This document shows positions 46,201 to 61,200 of a DNA stretch of 64,000 nucleotides, in pieces. The notes under the pieces were generated by a model, which saw only the letters and a program-made list of their open reading frames with translations, ran no database searches and had not been told where the DNA came from. The DNA comes from Nautilus pompilius (taxonomy: Eukaryota; Mollusca; Cephalopoda; Nautilida; Nautilidae): positions 744,001-808,000 of the forward strand of contig JACATO010001120.1 in assembly GCA_018389105.1 (NCBI GenBank). Direction: 5' to 3'. How positions within the stretch are numbered: position 1 is the first letter of the stretch; each line of letters opens with the position of its first letter. The translations under genes were made by a program, and so were the position numbers.

Positions 46201-49200
46201 AGCAAAGAGAATTTAGGTTCTGTTAAACTCAGAGCATCTATTTAATGGTTTTGATGATTTTGTGAAGGTCATTCCAAACAGACATCATCTTTAGGGGCAG
46301 AAGGAAATAGGTTTTACCCTGAGAAACTTAACAGAAATTTAGTTAAAAAAACTAGAATGGAAACTTTACATGAATCTGGCTGGTGACCCAGTGGGTATAT
46401 TATTGGACTTCATGGTTAAGGCCCAAGTTTGATTCCTGGTCAGTGTTGGGGCTTGGTCTGGCATATCTCCCTTCCTGGCATGGTTTTGTCTCTATTTTCT
46501 TCACCAGCCAGTGATGTGGTTTTCTCCCACATCCAAAAATTGAAGAAATCTAATAAGAATTTTCTTGCCAAAGTTGGAAATGCCAGGCCTCTTATGTCAC
46601 AGGATAGGCAACATTCTCTGGTGAATAATCATAACACTGCACTCTCTCTCTAGGGTTTTCTTCAGACTAGAGAGGTAACCTCCATTGCAACGATTGTTAT
46701 ATGACACTACAACGTCTGGCTGGTCAAATACAATTTTTCTGGATCTTAACACTACCACTGGACATGCAACCCTGTCCCAGTGCCCAAATGTCTCAGACTA
46801 TTCTTACCCTAGAAAACATCCCGTCACATCAAGTAATTCCATTGCCACCAAATTTAAGCTATCTTTCTTGATTATTTTGTTTGCTTATCATATAAAGTCA
46901 TTTTAAAAATATTTCTTCTGTTGCAGAGAGTTAACAGTTTTTTTTAAAAAATTTATATATATATAGCGGTACTTTCACTTCATCTTGATTCTATGACAGA
47001 GCCAATCAAATCATTACGACAAAAATGGAAAGGCCTTGGATCTATTTTCTTTTTAACATGTAGAAAGTTGTTATCCTGGGCCAAAGTTCAAAACTACAAG
47101 TAAGCTATCTTCTGCCTAGCAACATGATTAATGACTTAAAGTTCATGAGGTTTTCAGCCTGTTGAAATAAAATCGAATTTCATTCTCACCGCCTATCTAT
47201 TTATGAGCCTCTTGTCTGGCAGTTTAATAAAGCCATTGTCTTAGAAAAGTCAATGGGATGTAAGGTCCGATTACCTCAACTCCAAGTCTCATCCTTAACC
47301 TCTTGAGAACTGCTTTGCAACCACCAGGCATTGTGATCCTTTATGTACAGTGAAGGCCAATATTCAAAATTCTGACACAAATACCCTTTTCTGGTAATTT
47401 TAGAGTCAGTCTGTTCACATCCTTGACAAAAAAGTACTAAATTATAATAAAAACAATATCTGAAGCGGTACGTATGGTATGAAAACAAAAATGATTAATT
47501 CTAAAATCATTGCAGCATGCAGTTTATTATATCTGTAATATTTCTTGTGAGTAACAAAATAAACACCATACCAGCGTTAGTTTGTCAGCATCTGTGTGAC
47601 CATCCAGAAGCAATCATACAGGCGTGTTACGTCCAAATTTAAAAAAAAAAATCATTAATGTTAAAAATACTTGGTTGACTCACAAACAGGTTTCTTATTA
47701 TGAAACACTTATAGTAAATTGTATTTCTTTTTATTCCAATTTATTACCGGTATCATCATCTCTCATTTTGCTGAACTGATGATGCTCTGCATTAACAATA
47801 ACAAAAGATGACAATGAAATAGTTTAAATAAGCTATCATCTTTTTGTCAGGTTTAGCAGTTAAAGAGTCAGTGAAAGTAATTTAAATCTATTTAATAAAC
47901 TGGATTTGCCACTTGAACGGAAACTTCTGACACTGTTAAGAACATAAAGTCATTAAAAAAACCACTTGTGATTTTGTTGTGGATGACCTCATCTTCCAAC
48001 TACTTGTGATGTTTTCATGTGTATTCCATGAGGATTCTTATAAGCAACTGTTTACTACTGAATGGCTGATCTGTCAGAACCCTGTCACCCATGGATAATC
48101 AGTTTAGGTATGCAGATTTGTTAAACTGGGCATGACTTTTTACCTTACCTCTATTTTCTCAGTACAGTTCCATAGTTAAACAAGCAGAACACAGACATTT
48201 GAACTGAATCAAAAAGAGAGAAATGGTGCTTCAGTCATGCACTTAAGCCTCAGCTTCTTTAAAGAGGGCCGGGGTGTTCCATCGCCTTCCCAATTCCGGA
48301 AATCTAGTGCATTTTTTGGCATTATTTGAGTATTTAATTATTTTTTAATTGTTTTTATTACATTTTTTTTAACTTACAAAACAAAATGTGGAAATTTTAA
48401 TGTATCTATGGGGCTGAATGTTTAGCTTCTGAATCATTCTAGTGGGAAAAAATAAAAAATCAAAGATTTTGTTGCTTATTATCAGGCTTTGCATTGGACA
48501 GAATACCATCTTTGCTTTATAATTAATGACCGACATAATGAAATCAAAGACCATTTTATGTGGCAAATCATCGTCATATTCTTCACCAGCCACGGTGGGG
48601 TTCAGATCTCTGTTTTTGGTTAAGAGATGAGGGATCATGTGCTTACATATTAGGTGGGTTGCACAACCACTTCTCATTGTTGGAGGCCACAAGTGAAAGT
48701 CCCTACTATAAATCTTCGTTTTCAGATGTTCACGGGACAGTCATGTGGCTGGGCTGGTGATAAAGAGTAAGAAACCACGCCAGCGAGGTACCAGTCTCTG
48801 CCCATCTTAGCAGTCCCACAGTTTAACCACCCTGCCCCACCCCTTTGTGGTGTATACGTGACGTTTGTTATCTTCAGGTAGTGTAGGCAAACAGCAATTT
48901 AAGGCAAACTAATCGAAGAACTTACCAGAACAATTGGATTTTTTTTTTTCTTTTCAGTGTAAGACTCAATTATCGCATAGCAGCGTTATTTACCATGTAG
49001 GTGTCACAGATATCACTACTGTGGCTCTCCCATGATCCCTCCTGGTTTTCTCTCTCGCTCACCAGTCAGAAACCTCTAGAGGTTCTTATTTGAAAGTAAT
49101 GTTTAGTTCTCCAAATATCATTGGCCTTCTGATTTCCAGGTGTTCATAAATGTAAGTTAAAAAGCAAAATAATGTGAACAAGTTTGTTTTGTCTAATTAT

Positions 49201-52200
49201 ATGGATGGTCTTGGAGTAATCAGGATAATTACAAACATTTAAATATTAATGAGAATTTTTTACAAGACTTTGAATTGGTGCACTTCTAGTCTCTAAGCTC
49301 CAGTTGCACATAATTGCTAAAACAAATGCCTGGCAACCAACATTTTCAGTTATCATTGGAAAGATGGGAATTGGTTAGGTTACTAGACTGCTATGGTAAA
49401 TAGCCCAGGGTCATTTCTTGTGGGAATCTCTCACTTTCGTGAACTCCCTTGGTGTGGTTTCTCCCTAATTCTCCAGCCTAAGCCCTAGTAGGAACATTTC
49501 TGCCAAGGTAAGCAATCCCAGGGACCTCATGTGCTGCAGGATTTTAGCACCTCCTAATTGACATCTGTGGCACTACGCTGCTTCACCAGGCTTGTCTATT
49601 TCTGTAGATTTTCATGTACAACAACAAAAACAACTAGGTGATGTGTGTATTGATGTTAATTTGCATTTTATATTTTTTTGGAATGTGCAGGTGGCCCAAG
49701 TTGATCTCTAACTTACAGTGGGCTGGTAAGCATTTGGTCAACACTTTAGCCCACAGTACTACCAAGATAGCTGCGCTAAAATGTTACTTTTCAAGATATT
49801 AAAAAAAAAACTCCTTGTCAGTTAATATGAGTAACCAGGTTTTACGTACTGTTTGTATTTACCTACTGTTTTTGGTTCCAGAGCTATGTGAATTGCCTCT
49901 CTATCTCTCTCACTTTTCTCTCATAGTCAGGGTGCTGATGATTATTGATGGTATGTGCTGTCCACACGACAAGGTGATCACATGACCACACATGATTTAC
50001 TCATGCTGGTTTGTCTAGGAAAAAAAATCTTCTCTGCCTTCCGGTTTTAGTGGGCCTGTCTGTCTCACCAATGTGTTACCTTAGCCACTAGAGATGAAGT
50101 AAATCGTACACTTGTTGTATAATCCCAAAACTAGAAATGCCTCCTGTTAAAATGCCTACTGCAAATTAACAATTAACATTACTGCACTCTAAATCAGTTC
50201 TCCTCGGGCCAAAACCATGATAGCTGCAAGGAAAGATGTCTGAAACTTTGGTTCATTAGTTAGTTTTATTACTACTTCTAAGGTGATTGTTAACATGCCT
50301 GACCTAACCATCTACTTTCTGTAAATAACACACCACCAATATTTTCCCACTCTTATATAGAAAACTTTCTTATGCAAATAACTTAGTAGTTTTTAATATA
50401 AACTACTAAATTAAGTTTTTCCTGTATTTTTAAAATATCCATTTGTAAATTGCAGAAAAATATTTTACCATCTTCCTGCATGAAATGTCAGATGGAGATA
50501 AATTGTATTAATTTTTTTATTGATGAAAAACTTAATAATAAACATTATAAACCTGGTTTACCAACATGTAGAAATGTATAAAGTCTATTGCATTAACCTA
50601 ATAAATTTAATCTGCCCACATACTCTGCCTGATTTTGAGATTACTTTGCATTTTTGTTTATTGTTATTAACAAGAAAAAATTGTAAATGCAGATAAATGA
50701 AACACTTAGGATAATTAACCAAACTGTGAAACCTAAAACCAAAGAGATCTTAGTTTATTTTAAATATGCTATGAAAAATTAGATTCTCTAAAAATGTGTA
50801 AGCATTTGGAGCAAGCAGAAAGCTTACATTTATTAGTTTTGTCCATCCATTTTGATTTTGTCGTTTGTTTGAGGGGAAGATATGATGAAGATTCTAAAAA
50901 TAATTCAGGTTTTGTGTGGACACACAATTTCCTTTAGTTACTAGGGGTCATAATTATGAATTAGCTAAGGGTTTACTAAAACACACACATCCAAACAAAA
51001 GAAAAATTATAAAAATCAGATTAATAAGTGTTTTACTTTTTTCGGGAAAGGTCTGTATAAGCTTAATGGCTTCCTGCTGCCTCATAAACAAAGGAACTAA
51101 ACTACGCTGAATAGCAGATCTATACGAGACGGTAGGTGATTGGGCGATGTAGTCAATAGCCACTCTCACTGCATAAACTTTGGCTTCAGTGCCTACCTAA
51201 TCTGATTACTTGTCACCGGTTGATTTCTTCTCTGTTCTGATCACTCCTACCTGAGTAGGGTTTCTTGTAGCTACTAACTGATTTTGGAAAGACTTCAAAA
51301 TTATTTTTAACACTTAGTAATGATACAGTAAGAACTGCCATATCAAATTTTCCAGTTCTGGTAGGAAATCTTGGCTTTTTTTCGGCAGTTTCTCATATAG
51401 TACTAACCTTAAACCTACATTTAAGGAAAGAAAACCTAAAGAACCCATTAATTTTTTTTTCCTTTCTTAGAAATATTCAATATGATATTGGATAAAAATG
51501 TACAGTTAGAGCTCAGATACAGTTAGTGCGTATTTAGTATCTTGCACTTTCCAAAGCAAAGAAGCAAGCAAAACATTCATTCATTTATCTAAGCAAAAAT
51601 GACAGTGTGCGTAATACCAGCCGACTGTCACGGAGCAGTTGTCTCCCTCTACTAAGAGGAGCTACTAATCACGTACATTCAGAAAGTAAAAATGAAGAAA
51701 TCTGGTGAGATGCTGAGTTATTAAAAAAAACACATCCAAATTAAGAAATCATGTAGGCTCTGAGTAAGCAAGGACTCTGTAGCATAGTAGATAGTGTGTT
51801 TCCCTTGCAAGCTAAAGGACCTAGGTTCAGTTCTTGGATTAGGGGGATTGGGAAAATACCTTAGGCAAGGTCCCTTACTTCAAATTCTTCTATTTACCTA
51901 TCAGTAACTAGATACCTTGTTGTTAACTGATTGGTGGATTTCTTTCTGGGGTAGTGCCAATGTGGCTGGCAAGTTGTCTGATCACCTCAGATATTCTTTA
52001 ACACTAGATTACATGGCTTTCTGCCTAGCAGGGGCAGCAGCTCTTACACAATAAACAAATTCACCCATGTTCGTATGTAATATGTGAATGCTCATCTTTA
52101 GTTATAGAGGGGAACCCATTGTTATTTTCAGTAAGCAGAAGCAGAATTTACACCTGTGGAAAGCAAATATAAATGAATGATGCAGGTTTGAACAGAAGAC

Positions 52201-55200
52201 TTAGCAAGTGATGCTGATCTTAGGGTTGTAGGCTGGCTTAGGCAGGTACTATAAACATTATTGTAACATTGTACTAGGATACAATGTACATTGTCATCCT
52301 TTATCATTATGAGAGAGGCATTAAAAAAAAAAAAAAACTAAGTTGTTTCACTGGTATGTGTTATGTACTAATTTATATTTTAATTGTTCTAATCCACTTT
52401 TGTTTTACAGAAAATTTTTCCTTTTCTTTTTGAAGTTTCCCAGTACCTGTTTTCATTCTTTCTCATCGTTTATAAATTTTTTGCTTTTCAGTTGTGGATA
52501 TCAGACTAATTCTTAAATGAGATGTTAGTTTATTGTTTACCCTTTTCAGTGTTACTCGTATCTTCTTAATGAATTCATGCTGGGAGATGGTTAATAACGA
52601 GTTGTTTCTGGTTTGCTATGAAGTTGAAGCTTTATCTTCACCAGCTTTTTTTTTCTTGGTCTTTCTATAACTAACTCCATCGTGGCTGGTTGGTGCCAAA
52701 CTGTAGTTTGATATGCTGTGGCGGGATTTACTATTTAGTTTGGTTTGATTTTTACAAGACGGCAAGAAGCCACAATGATGTATACACAGTTATCATTATG
52801 ATTTTCAGATGACTAATATTATCACTATTGACAACCAATGCTGGCAGTCTATTCAATCCATTTACTGTTCCATTACTTAAAACAACAAGTTTCTAATATT
52901 ATGCTAAGGTGATGCAGTAACTGATCTGGAGTTGCAGTTTCTGATATTTTTTTAACTGTAGAAAAGAACTTGTGATTATCCACTTGTTCAAAACCTTTAA
53001 TTAATTTGAAAACCTCTATTAGGTTTCTCAATTGTCCAAAATCCGCACTTTATAAATGTGATGGTTTTAACCATTCATGGCATTCTAATGTTGCGTTAAT
53101 GGTAGAGATAGGGGTTTGAAATGAAGTTTTGATGATGATTGCTTTTTACCTCTGCTTTCAGATTCAGCAGGTGTCCTGGATTTTTCTGGCCAAAGTTAAT
53201 GTTAAAAGAAGGTCTTTCTGCTTCTGAAACTGACACTTTCTAGCATTTAACCAATTGTTTTAAGTATGGCATCGTACATAGCAAAAAATAGCATCAAGAG
53301 GATTACAATCTGGAATATGAAGTTTTTTTGGGATTGTAGCCATAAAATAAAAAGAAAAAAAACAGTTAGAAGAAAAATTTTAAAAATGTGACTGATTCAG
53401 ATGGAATGGTGAGATTTTTCGACTTGATTGCGATGGTTGATTTTTGCAGTTTTATCATTTGATGCAAACTCGAGCAATGTGAAGCAGAATTTTTGCAATC
53501 CATTGAAACGAAAACAAAAACCATAAACTGCCACCATTAATGAATTTTACTGTGGTGTTGCTGAATTTAGCTGATTTGGCAAAACCGAAATTGAAATCTA
53601 CTGTAGGTTAACATGTTTTAGAATGAATTTTACTTCCATCAGGTGAACTCAGCTTGAACTCAGCAGCGAAGCAAGAATTTTCGGGAGAATATTTCACTTG
53701 ATCTTCACGTGTTGATGACTGGGAAAGACAAATTGGCCCCTCCCCCCAACATAATAACATTCCAGAAAGATGCTATGTCAAATAAAAACAACAAAAAAAA
53801 AAATTTCCCCAAAAACTCATCATCTAACTAAATAGAGTTTTTGTACATTCTAATGAAATAAAAGTCGTCTTGCTTAATCATTAGACTTAAAATAAGTTTT
53901 TAAAATTTAGGAAAGAAAATTAAATTGGTAAATAACTGGCTCTTGTATTGTATAAATTTTCTGATGTTTGACAAGAAATTTTCATGTTAATAGCATCTCT
54001 GATGAGAAAACTTTGAGGGGTAGTTGTTACTCGAGATACAGGCAGCTAAAGGCCCACTGGTTAGACTACTGGGCTGATCAAGCTGAGGGCTCATGTCCTA
54101 CCCTCAGGTCAGTTTGCCACATCTCCTTAACACGGTTTCTTCTCGCTTCTCATCCCCCATATGATCAGTTGGGTTTCCTACCACGTCTAAAAATGAAGAC
54201 TTCTAGCAGGGATTTCCCTGCTGAAATTTAAAGTGCTGAACCCGCAGGCAAGGCAGTGCTCTCTAGCAGATGACAGCTGCACTATGCTGCTCCCTCATCG
54301 GGGTTGTGTCCGTAGAAACTGGTTTACAATACAACATGAGATACAGAAGACAACTAGTGTAGCATCCTTTAGTAATAGATTGATTATATGGATTTCTAAC
54401 CAGTAGCATTCTTAGGTAGTCTGTTTGATAAAACAGAGTTGGGATATCATGTAAATTATATGAAATTATTGAGGGTAAAATTTTACCAAAAGTAAAAATG
54501 CTATAACTTTAATGTAAAACATAATTTTACAGCCAATAAATAAATAAATTAGTTTTAATTGTATCTTGATTTATCTTTAACTGACTAGAATCCAACTCAG
54601 GCACAAAGATACTGCAAAAAATGGAAAGTAATGCTTCATTTATATAAAAAGAGAGGGAGAGATTAAAAAGAAAACAATAAAAATGCAAATGAAAAAAAAA
54701 AGTTCAAAGGAACAGGTGTTTTACTGTCATTCAAAATAAGATTGAGTTGTGTTTGATACATAAAAGTTCTTGGATTTGAAGTTTGAAATTCAAAGATGTG
54801 GCATCTTGTTTACATCATCCAAAACAAATTTGTGATGTAAATTAAGAGAAATGTGATTCAAAAGGGCCAAATACGTTTTACCAGACAGATGCATTGTGGA
54901 CATCTTGTGGATGAACGTCTTGTTTACATAGACAGCCTGTACGATCTGTCTCAGAGAATCAATTCTATTGAGTGTTGAAAATAAAATTTTAAATTCTAAG
55001 AAAAGGGACACAGTGAAGTCTAGAGTCTAATCAAAGACTACTTTAAATGGAACAAATGGAAACCCAAACTGTCAACTAAATAACTTGTTTTGCATCATCG
55101 TGTTCAGGTAGATATAGTTCTGTAATTAGAAATTACAGATCATGGAAAACTATTCCACTGTAGAATTCTAGTAATAAAAGGCACTTCTTCAGTAAAAGAA

Positions 55201-58200
55201 TTTATATAGAGGAGAATGTAAACAAAATTAGATTTTATGAAAATGGAACAATTTCTGTCTTACTGTCAGCCCAGTTATATAAGTTTGCAGAAAACATGAT
55301 GCATCTGGAAAGTTTTCACTGCGAATACAGAAGGTATCAAGGAATGGAAATTACCCATCATGCGCTACCTCTACAGCAATGTGGCAAGTATTCAGTCCCC
55401 GCTGGCTTCATTAACAGAAGAAAATACTGCAAAAAAACTGTCAACTTAATACACAATGAAGGTGAGTTACCAGGGCAACTTTAAAGTAGCATTTTTTTTT
55501 TTTTTTAAAAGAGACAAAAAATTCAAATGGAATCTTAGCAGAATAACTATTGGTAAATATCAGCTGTGACAATCTAATCAGATTAGAAGCAAGGTTATAA
55601 CTGCAAGTATCTGTGGCTGACAAGACAGGTTTCACGAGACATCCTGCAACTCCACCGACCATAGAAATCTGTAGTTAGATCAAATTCTCTATAGAGGAGA
55701 GCGGGATTTTCTCTTGATCCTTTGTTTAGCTGGTATTTTCATCCGGTGTGTCCACAACAGTTTTTGTGTCACCTCAGTCCAGCAGAAGGAATCCAGACCC
55801 TATGAATGGCATTTCTCTTAATTTAAATCGTGTGTTTTCTGGATAAAGTGAAGATACTGGCCACGTCTTTGGGTTTTAAACTTCAAATTTAAGAATCTCC
55901 GTGTATGAAATGGCTGCATATTTTTCTTTAAATCAGCATTTTCATTGTTCTCTCTCTCTCTGGTATAATTTGGAATATTATATATACTGTTTTTAATTGC
56001 TCTTTTGGCATTTTTTTTATTTTTGCTAAAATTTAAGTATACTTCTGCTAATTCTTTTTTATTAAATGAAGGATAAAACTGTGCACTATCTAAACATTTT
56101 CTGATTCATTTGGTAGTCGTTATGATAATGAATAGTTGTTTCTGACATGCCCTTGAGTCACATGATCTTTAGTAGCATGCATGGCCACCTCTGGCTTGTA
56201 CTGTATTATTGCAATTTGTATGAAATTATTTACTGCAGGCCCATAGGTCTGAGTTTTGAAGAGAGGTGGGGAGCACACTCACCTTTGAAGTGTCTACCTA
56301 TGCCCTTCCCCTGTTGAGTCACCAAGCCTGACATCAAATAGAAAGTCATATTTTTTCATATAGAAAGACAGAGCCCCTGTCCTCCTACATTGATTGGTTT
56401 CCTGTCGTGTGCTTTGTGAGTGCTTATTCATTCATTTACTGTGGAATTTACTCAATATATAACATATGTACTGTCACACCAAAATGAAGGCAAGGCATCT
56501 CTCCTTAATTTAAAATGAAAATACTAGAGGCAAATGATGCTAGAACAGCGAGAAAATTGTTAAAGCCTTCAACCATGCATTCTAGCATTCTCAGAGATGA
56601 GTGAAATAAGGCCAGGGGCAATGACTCAATGATGCTTTCTCTGCTTGGTTTAAGCAAGTCAGGGCTGTGAATGCCTTCATATCAGGACAAATGTTGGTGG
56701 CGAAAGTCTTTGGCACCACAAAAGAACAAAGGGTTACTGATTTCTAATTCATATGGCTTAAGTGATTCAGTCATTCTAAAGAAATGTCATCTGAGCCGAG
56801 GAAAAAAATTTATTCTCTAAAACTGTTCTTGGAAAGCCAAAATGGTAGAGATGGTGTACATGATGCATTTTATGAAATCAGGCAATTCATGGAGAGAAAA
56901 CAACACTAGCTTCTAAACAAAAAAACAATTTTTTTTGCAAGACTAAAGCTTGAGAAATAAATTCAGTATTTGATTAAAACTTGTTTGTATATTCATAAAA
57001 ATGCAGTGTTCTACTAAGTATTGGTAATTGACTTTGCCTCTGTGTATGTGTGTATCTCTCTCCCCACCCTGTTCTTTTTCATATTTCCCTGAACATGGTT
57101 AAAAAATTATCAATTTTTGTTACTAATCGAAATTTAAATAAAATTTCTTTGAACTTAAAAAAAAAAGATGAAAAACTGTTAAGATTTATATGGTCCCAAG
57201 CAATTCCTCCTTTCAGTAGTGTCCTACACTTTAGAGCAGAAAATCTGGCTAACAAGGTTCAGTGGAAATGAGACTTGTGCCATTCCAATCTTGTCCTACA
57301 GCTTGTGTGTGTGTGTGTGTGTGAAATACTAGATGTCTAGCATGCAGATCAACAGGGTGTAGTTGATTTTATACAGTCTGGTTAAGTGATACAGCACTAT
57401 TCCTTCTAGGTACTATGTGCCAAGATAATTCAGTTATTTGGAGTCAGATAGATCCCTGCCAGGTCTTTCTGGGACTGGTCTCATTATCTTTGCCAAGGTC
57501 AGCTGATGAAACCTTGTGTTACACTAAGTTCAGCAGTCAAATCTGTCTATCTACTTTCTGTCCATAGCCTAGCTAGCTATGGCTGGATGCAAATGTAAAT
57601 ATTCATACACACATTCTCTTACAAAATATCTTTGTATTGTTTTGTCCAGTGCATATTGGCATGTGACTTTGTTTTTACTCGTTGATTTTTATTTATTAAA
57701 TTTAAAGAGAACTAATTTAACCCTTTTCTTTTAGTCTGAAACATATGTAGAATATATATAATGTATATTTAGAAAGGTATTAAGAAAGGAAAGAATCAGA
57801 TGCAAGATAAGCTTGTTGGTCTTGTCTTATAGAAAATAAAAATATGAATTAGATAAGAAAAACCAATTGATATTCAGATGAATAATTCTTTAACATGTTA
57901 GTTCCCATAATAAATTTATGGTAAAAATTTTAAAATAAGATATGAGTAGTTAGGTCATCTTGGGATATATGAATGAACTTAATTTAATATTTAGATCAAT
58001 TAATCATTTGTTTTAAATTAACTTGGAATTTGTTATTGTGAAACAAATGAAAATACCAGGAGGTACACACAAATAAAGATTACTAAGTATATATACTCTA
58101 TCCTCAGCATCAGAGAGCAGGCAAAGGAAAAATTTCAGAATACATAACATTCTAGCCCCTTTCCACCCCCTCCTTACTAACTTTCCAAAAGCTTAAAAAA

Positions 58201-61200
58201 CTTTGAATTTGGGTCTATTTTTTTTATCTTAAATACATGGATCATAAAATAAAGAATTTCAATTACAAAAAATACTATTATTAGATATAAACTTCAAGTT
58301 GATCTTTCAGAATATTACTCTCACAATGTTTCTAAGACAGCAATTCATCCAATTTACTGTTGATGAATGGATTCAATTGATAATTCATATTACTTTTGAA
58401 TATAATATACTAATATTAAAATAGAATTGTTCCTAACAAAACTTCTGACAATGATATGTATTCTATCAATAAATTTATTCGAAAGAAAAATGCAAAAGAA
58501 CAAAATCATCATCAATGTTATGTTTAATAAATTGTGTAGGTTATCTTCTGTTTTGAAAAACTTAAAGACGAAGTCTGATTTTTTTGTCTGTGTTCTTCAC
58601 AGACAATAAGAGTTATGAATCATAATACATGATTAATTATTATTATTATTATTATTATTAATTAGTAATTTTTCAATCAGAAAGCTAAATCAGGCTCACC
58701 AAAAATGTATTATTTTATTCTGGCAAGAATGGGATTTGATGCTTTATTCTCTTTTTTTATAACATAATTAGGATGTGGGGAAACAAAAATCTGATTAATG
58801 CAGTACTGGGTGATGTGTAGTGTCAAGTGGTTTTAATTATGGGAATATTATTCTGAGTTATAGCAAGATGACTTCAAGGAATAGTTTGTTTTGTTTTTTT
58901 AAATGCATCATAGTAGGAGGATGTGATGGGGCTATCCAATTTATAACTGTTAAGCTGAGTTATAAATTTAGCAACCTTAAACATTAAAAAAAGATAATAA
59001 ATGTAATGGTTTAGTCGTGTTAAATAATAAAAAAAAAATATCCTAAAGCAGTTTTTGCTCTTATTGTTTATTTCTGTGTGCACGTGTATATGCACCAGTC
59101 TCACTTTTGCTCAAATAATAATTCTGAACAGTGTAGTGTACCAATAATAGTTATTCTTTAAGGTCTAGAATTAACAGGAAGAAAAACTCCAAAGAAACAT
59201 TAGTTTAGTGGTTACAATGAGGCCAGAAGCCATTTTGGCTTATGCAAGATTCCCCCCCTCCCCAAACAGGGAAGAAAATTGGTTATCACCATCATTATTA
59301 ACCCATACCTTCTGGTAATTTATTCTGTTACTATTGACTATGCTTTTTGATAAGTTGCTCATTCTGTTACTAAAACTGTTTTCATGATAGCTGACCTTTT
59401 GGAGAACCTTAATGTAAAAACGTGAACACACCTAGATTCATGGTAGTTACCCTGATGAACAAATGACGATGATTTTAGTATTACAAAACATTAAGATACG
59501 TTGCAATAATCTGCAGGTAAAATAAAAAAAAAAATCAAATCATTTTGCTCATTTCCTATTTGAACTTGCTTAACAAAATAAATTTAATTTATTTCAGGCC
59601 ACATGGAGCTAAAGGCTGAGAACATTTTGATTTATAGTTTTTGCTAAAATAACCATCTTTGACTAATTTTCAAATTACAGGTGTAAAATATATCTATATA
59701 CAATTTTTACTGTTTTTATTATTACACATTTCTATTTCTGCTCTGTGTTTACCACATAGTTGGTGCCTGCAGAGTGGTTATCAATATTTGGGGTCATTAA
59801 TGTGAAATGAGCTAGGAAAAAAGAAAAATGGCAGACCATTTTGCATCAAAGATTCTTCCAGCCAAAGATTGATTACTTTTGTTGAATGGACATTCTGTTT
59901 TCATGTTTTCTTCTTATTACTTAAAAAAAAAATTCTTGTGCTTGGAGTAAATTGCTTCTAAGAAAAAAATTTTCCACTTTTAATTCTTGAACCAGGGTGT
60001 AGGGTACTTCCCGGGAAGTGTGATTTGCTTCTGCTCCAGGGCTTGGAAAGAGTGAAATGAATATATGAATATGGTGATGCTGTTTTTTCTTTCTCAATTT
60101 TAATGGAAAATTTGCATCAGTTAGATGTACACGATTTATTTTTGAAGATGTTGATCTGCTGATTCTGTTGTTCTTTCCCTTGGGAACGTGGCTAATTGGA
60201 CTAAATGCATCTCTGTCTTGAAGTCCAAAAACGCTCAGAACAGTCTTACTGTTTTTTCAACAGGGCAACGTGTACGTAGTTTTAATTATTGTTGTCAAGG
60301 TAGCCAAGCAGAATAGGATTGGGTTATGTGCTTTATTCCATTGCCGAATCATCCCCCTTTTTTTTTCTAAATCGTTTGAATGGCATTATACTTGCATGCT
60401 TTGAAGTGGCAGTTAAAAGCAAGCAGATCTACATCAGACGAGTCTTGGCTGAACTGTAGAAAACTCCTAAGCTTGTGAAAATGATTTGGTGGTATAAGTA
60501 ATGTACAAACTGATGAGGTATGGAGGGTTAAAATATAAGGCAGTGGGAAATATCCAAAAGTTGAAAAAACCCAAAAGATGTTCGATTTTTTTTATTGCCC
60601 CACAATGTAGTGCTGTTTTTCTAAGATGATCGCCAAGATAGAGAACACTACTTGCTTAACTTCACAATGTTTACCAGTTCTTTGCTCTTGTTACAAACGT
60701 ACACCACTAGACCTCTAAAAGCTGCCTACAAACTAATTATGGGATCTGTATCTTTGAAACCTTTGAATTTATTCATGGAGAAGAAAAGGATTAGGGCAGA
60801 AAAACAAATTGTTAATTGCATCCAGTACCATATGGATGGCAATGTTTTTCTATTCTTGCCAATGGCATATGGTAAAGTTTGGAATTTTTATGACTATTCT
60901 CCAGATCTGGTTTTTGTAAAATTTTTGAGCTCTCTAATGGTATTATCCAACCATCAAAGAGCAAAAATAACTGTCCTGATGAACCTATAGCAAGTATAAC
61001 AGAAGATTTCTTAACAAATCTCATTTGTTGGAAAATTCAAGATGGTGGTCATAGCAGTGCATTGTAGGAAAGACAAGTCTTTTGAAGACTCTCTGTACCA
61101 TGAGATATTAAACACGTACTTTTATGATATTGCAAGTTGTACGTTTGAAAGCAAAAAAAATGGGATGTTTCACATAGGATAGAAATATCTTAAAATGAAC

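Larger units (their letters stand above)
41646..55290. other. CCDC74: CCDC74-like intron 3, 13.6 kb
   Basis: It contains the mariner-type element at 42241-42957 and SINEs at 46378-46690, 48560-48840, 49365-49610, 51768-51985 and 54040-54320; 41800-42010 may be a further decayed SINE. 43000-46370, 46900-48550, 49620-51760 and 52000-54030 are AT-rich with no recognised feature. Confidence 0.5.

Noticed and set aside
51770-51840. tRNA-Ala-like sequence
   Set aside because: The D and T arms are mutated and it continues into a SINE body.
53968-54231. 87-codon plus frame
   Set aside because: It lies in a SINE; the protein-like stretch is only the translated repeat.
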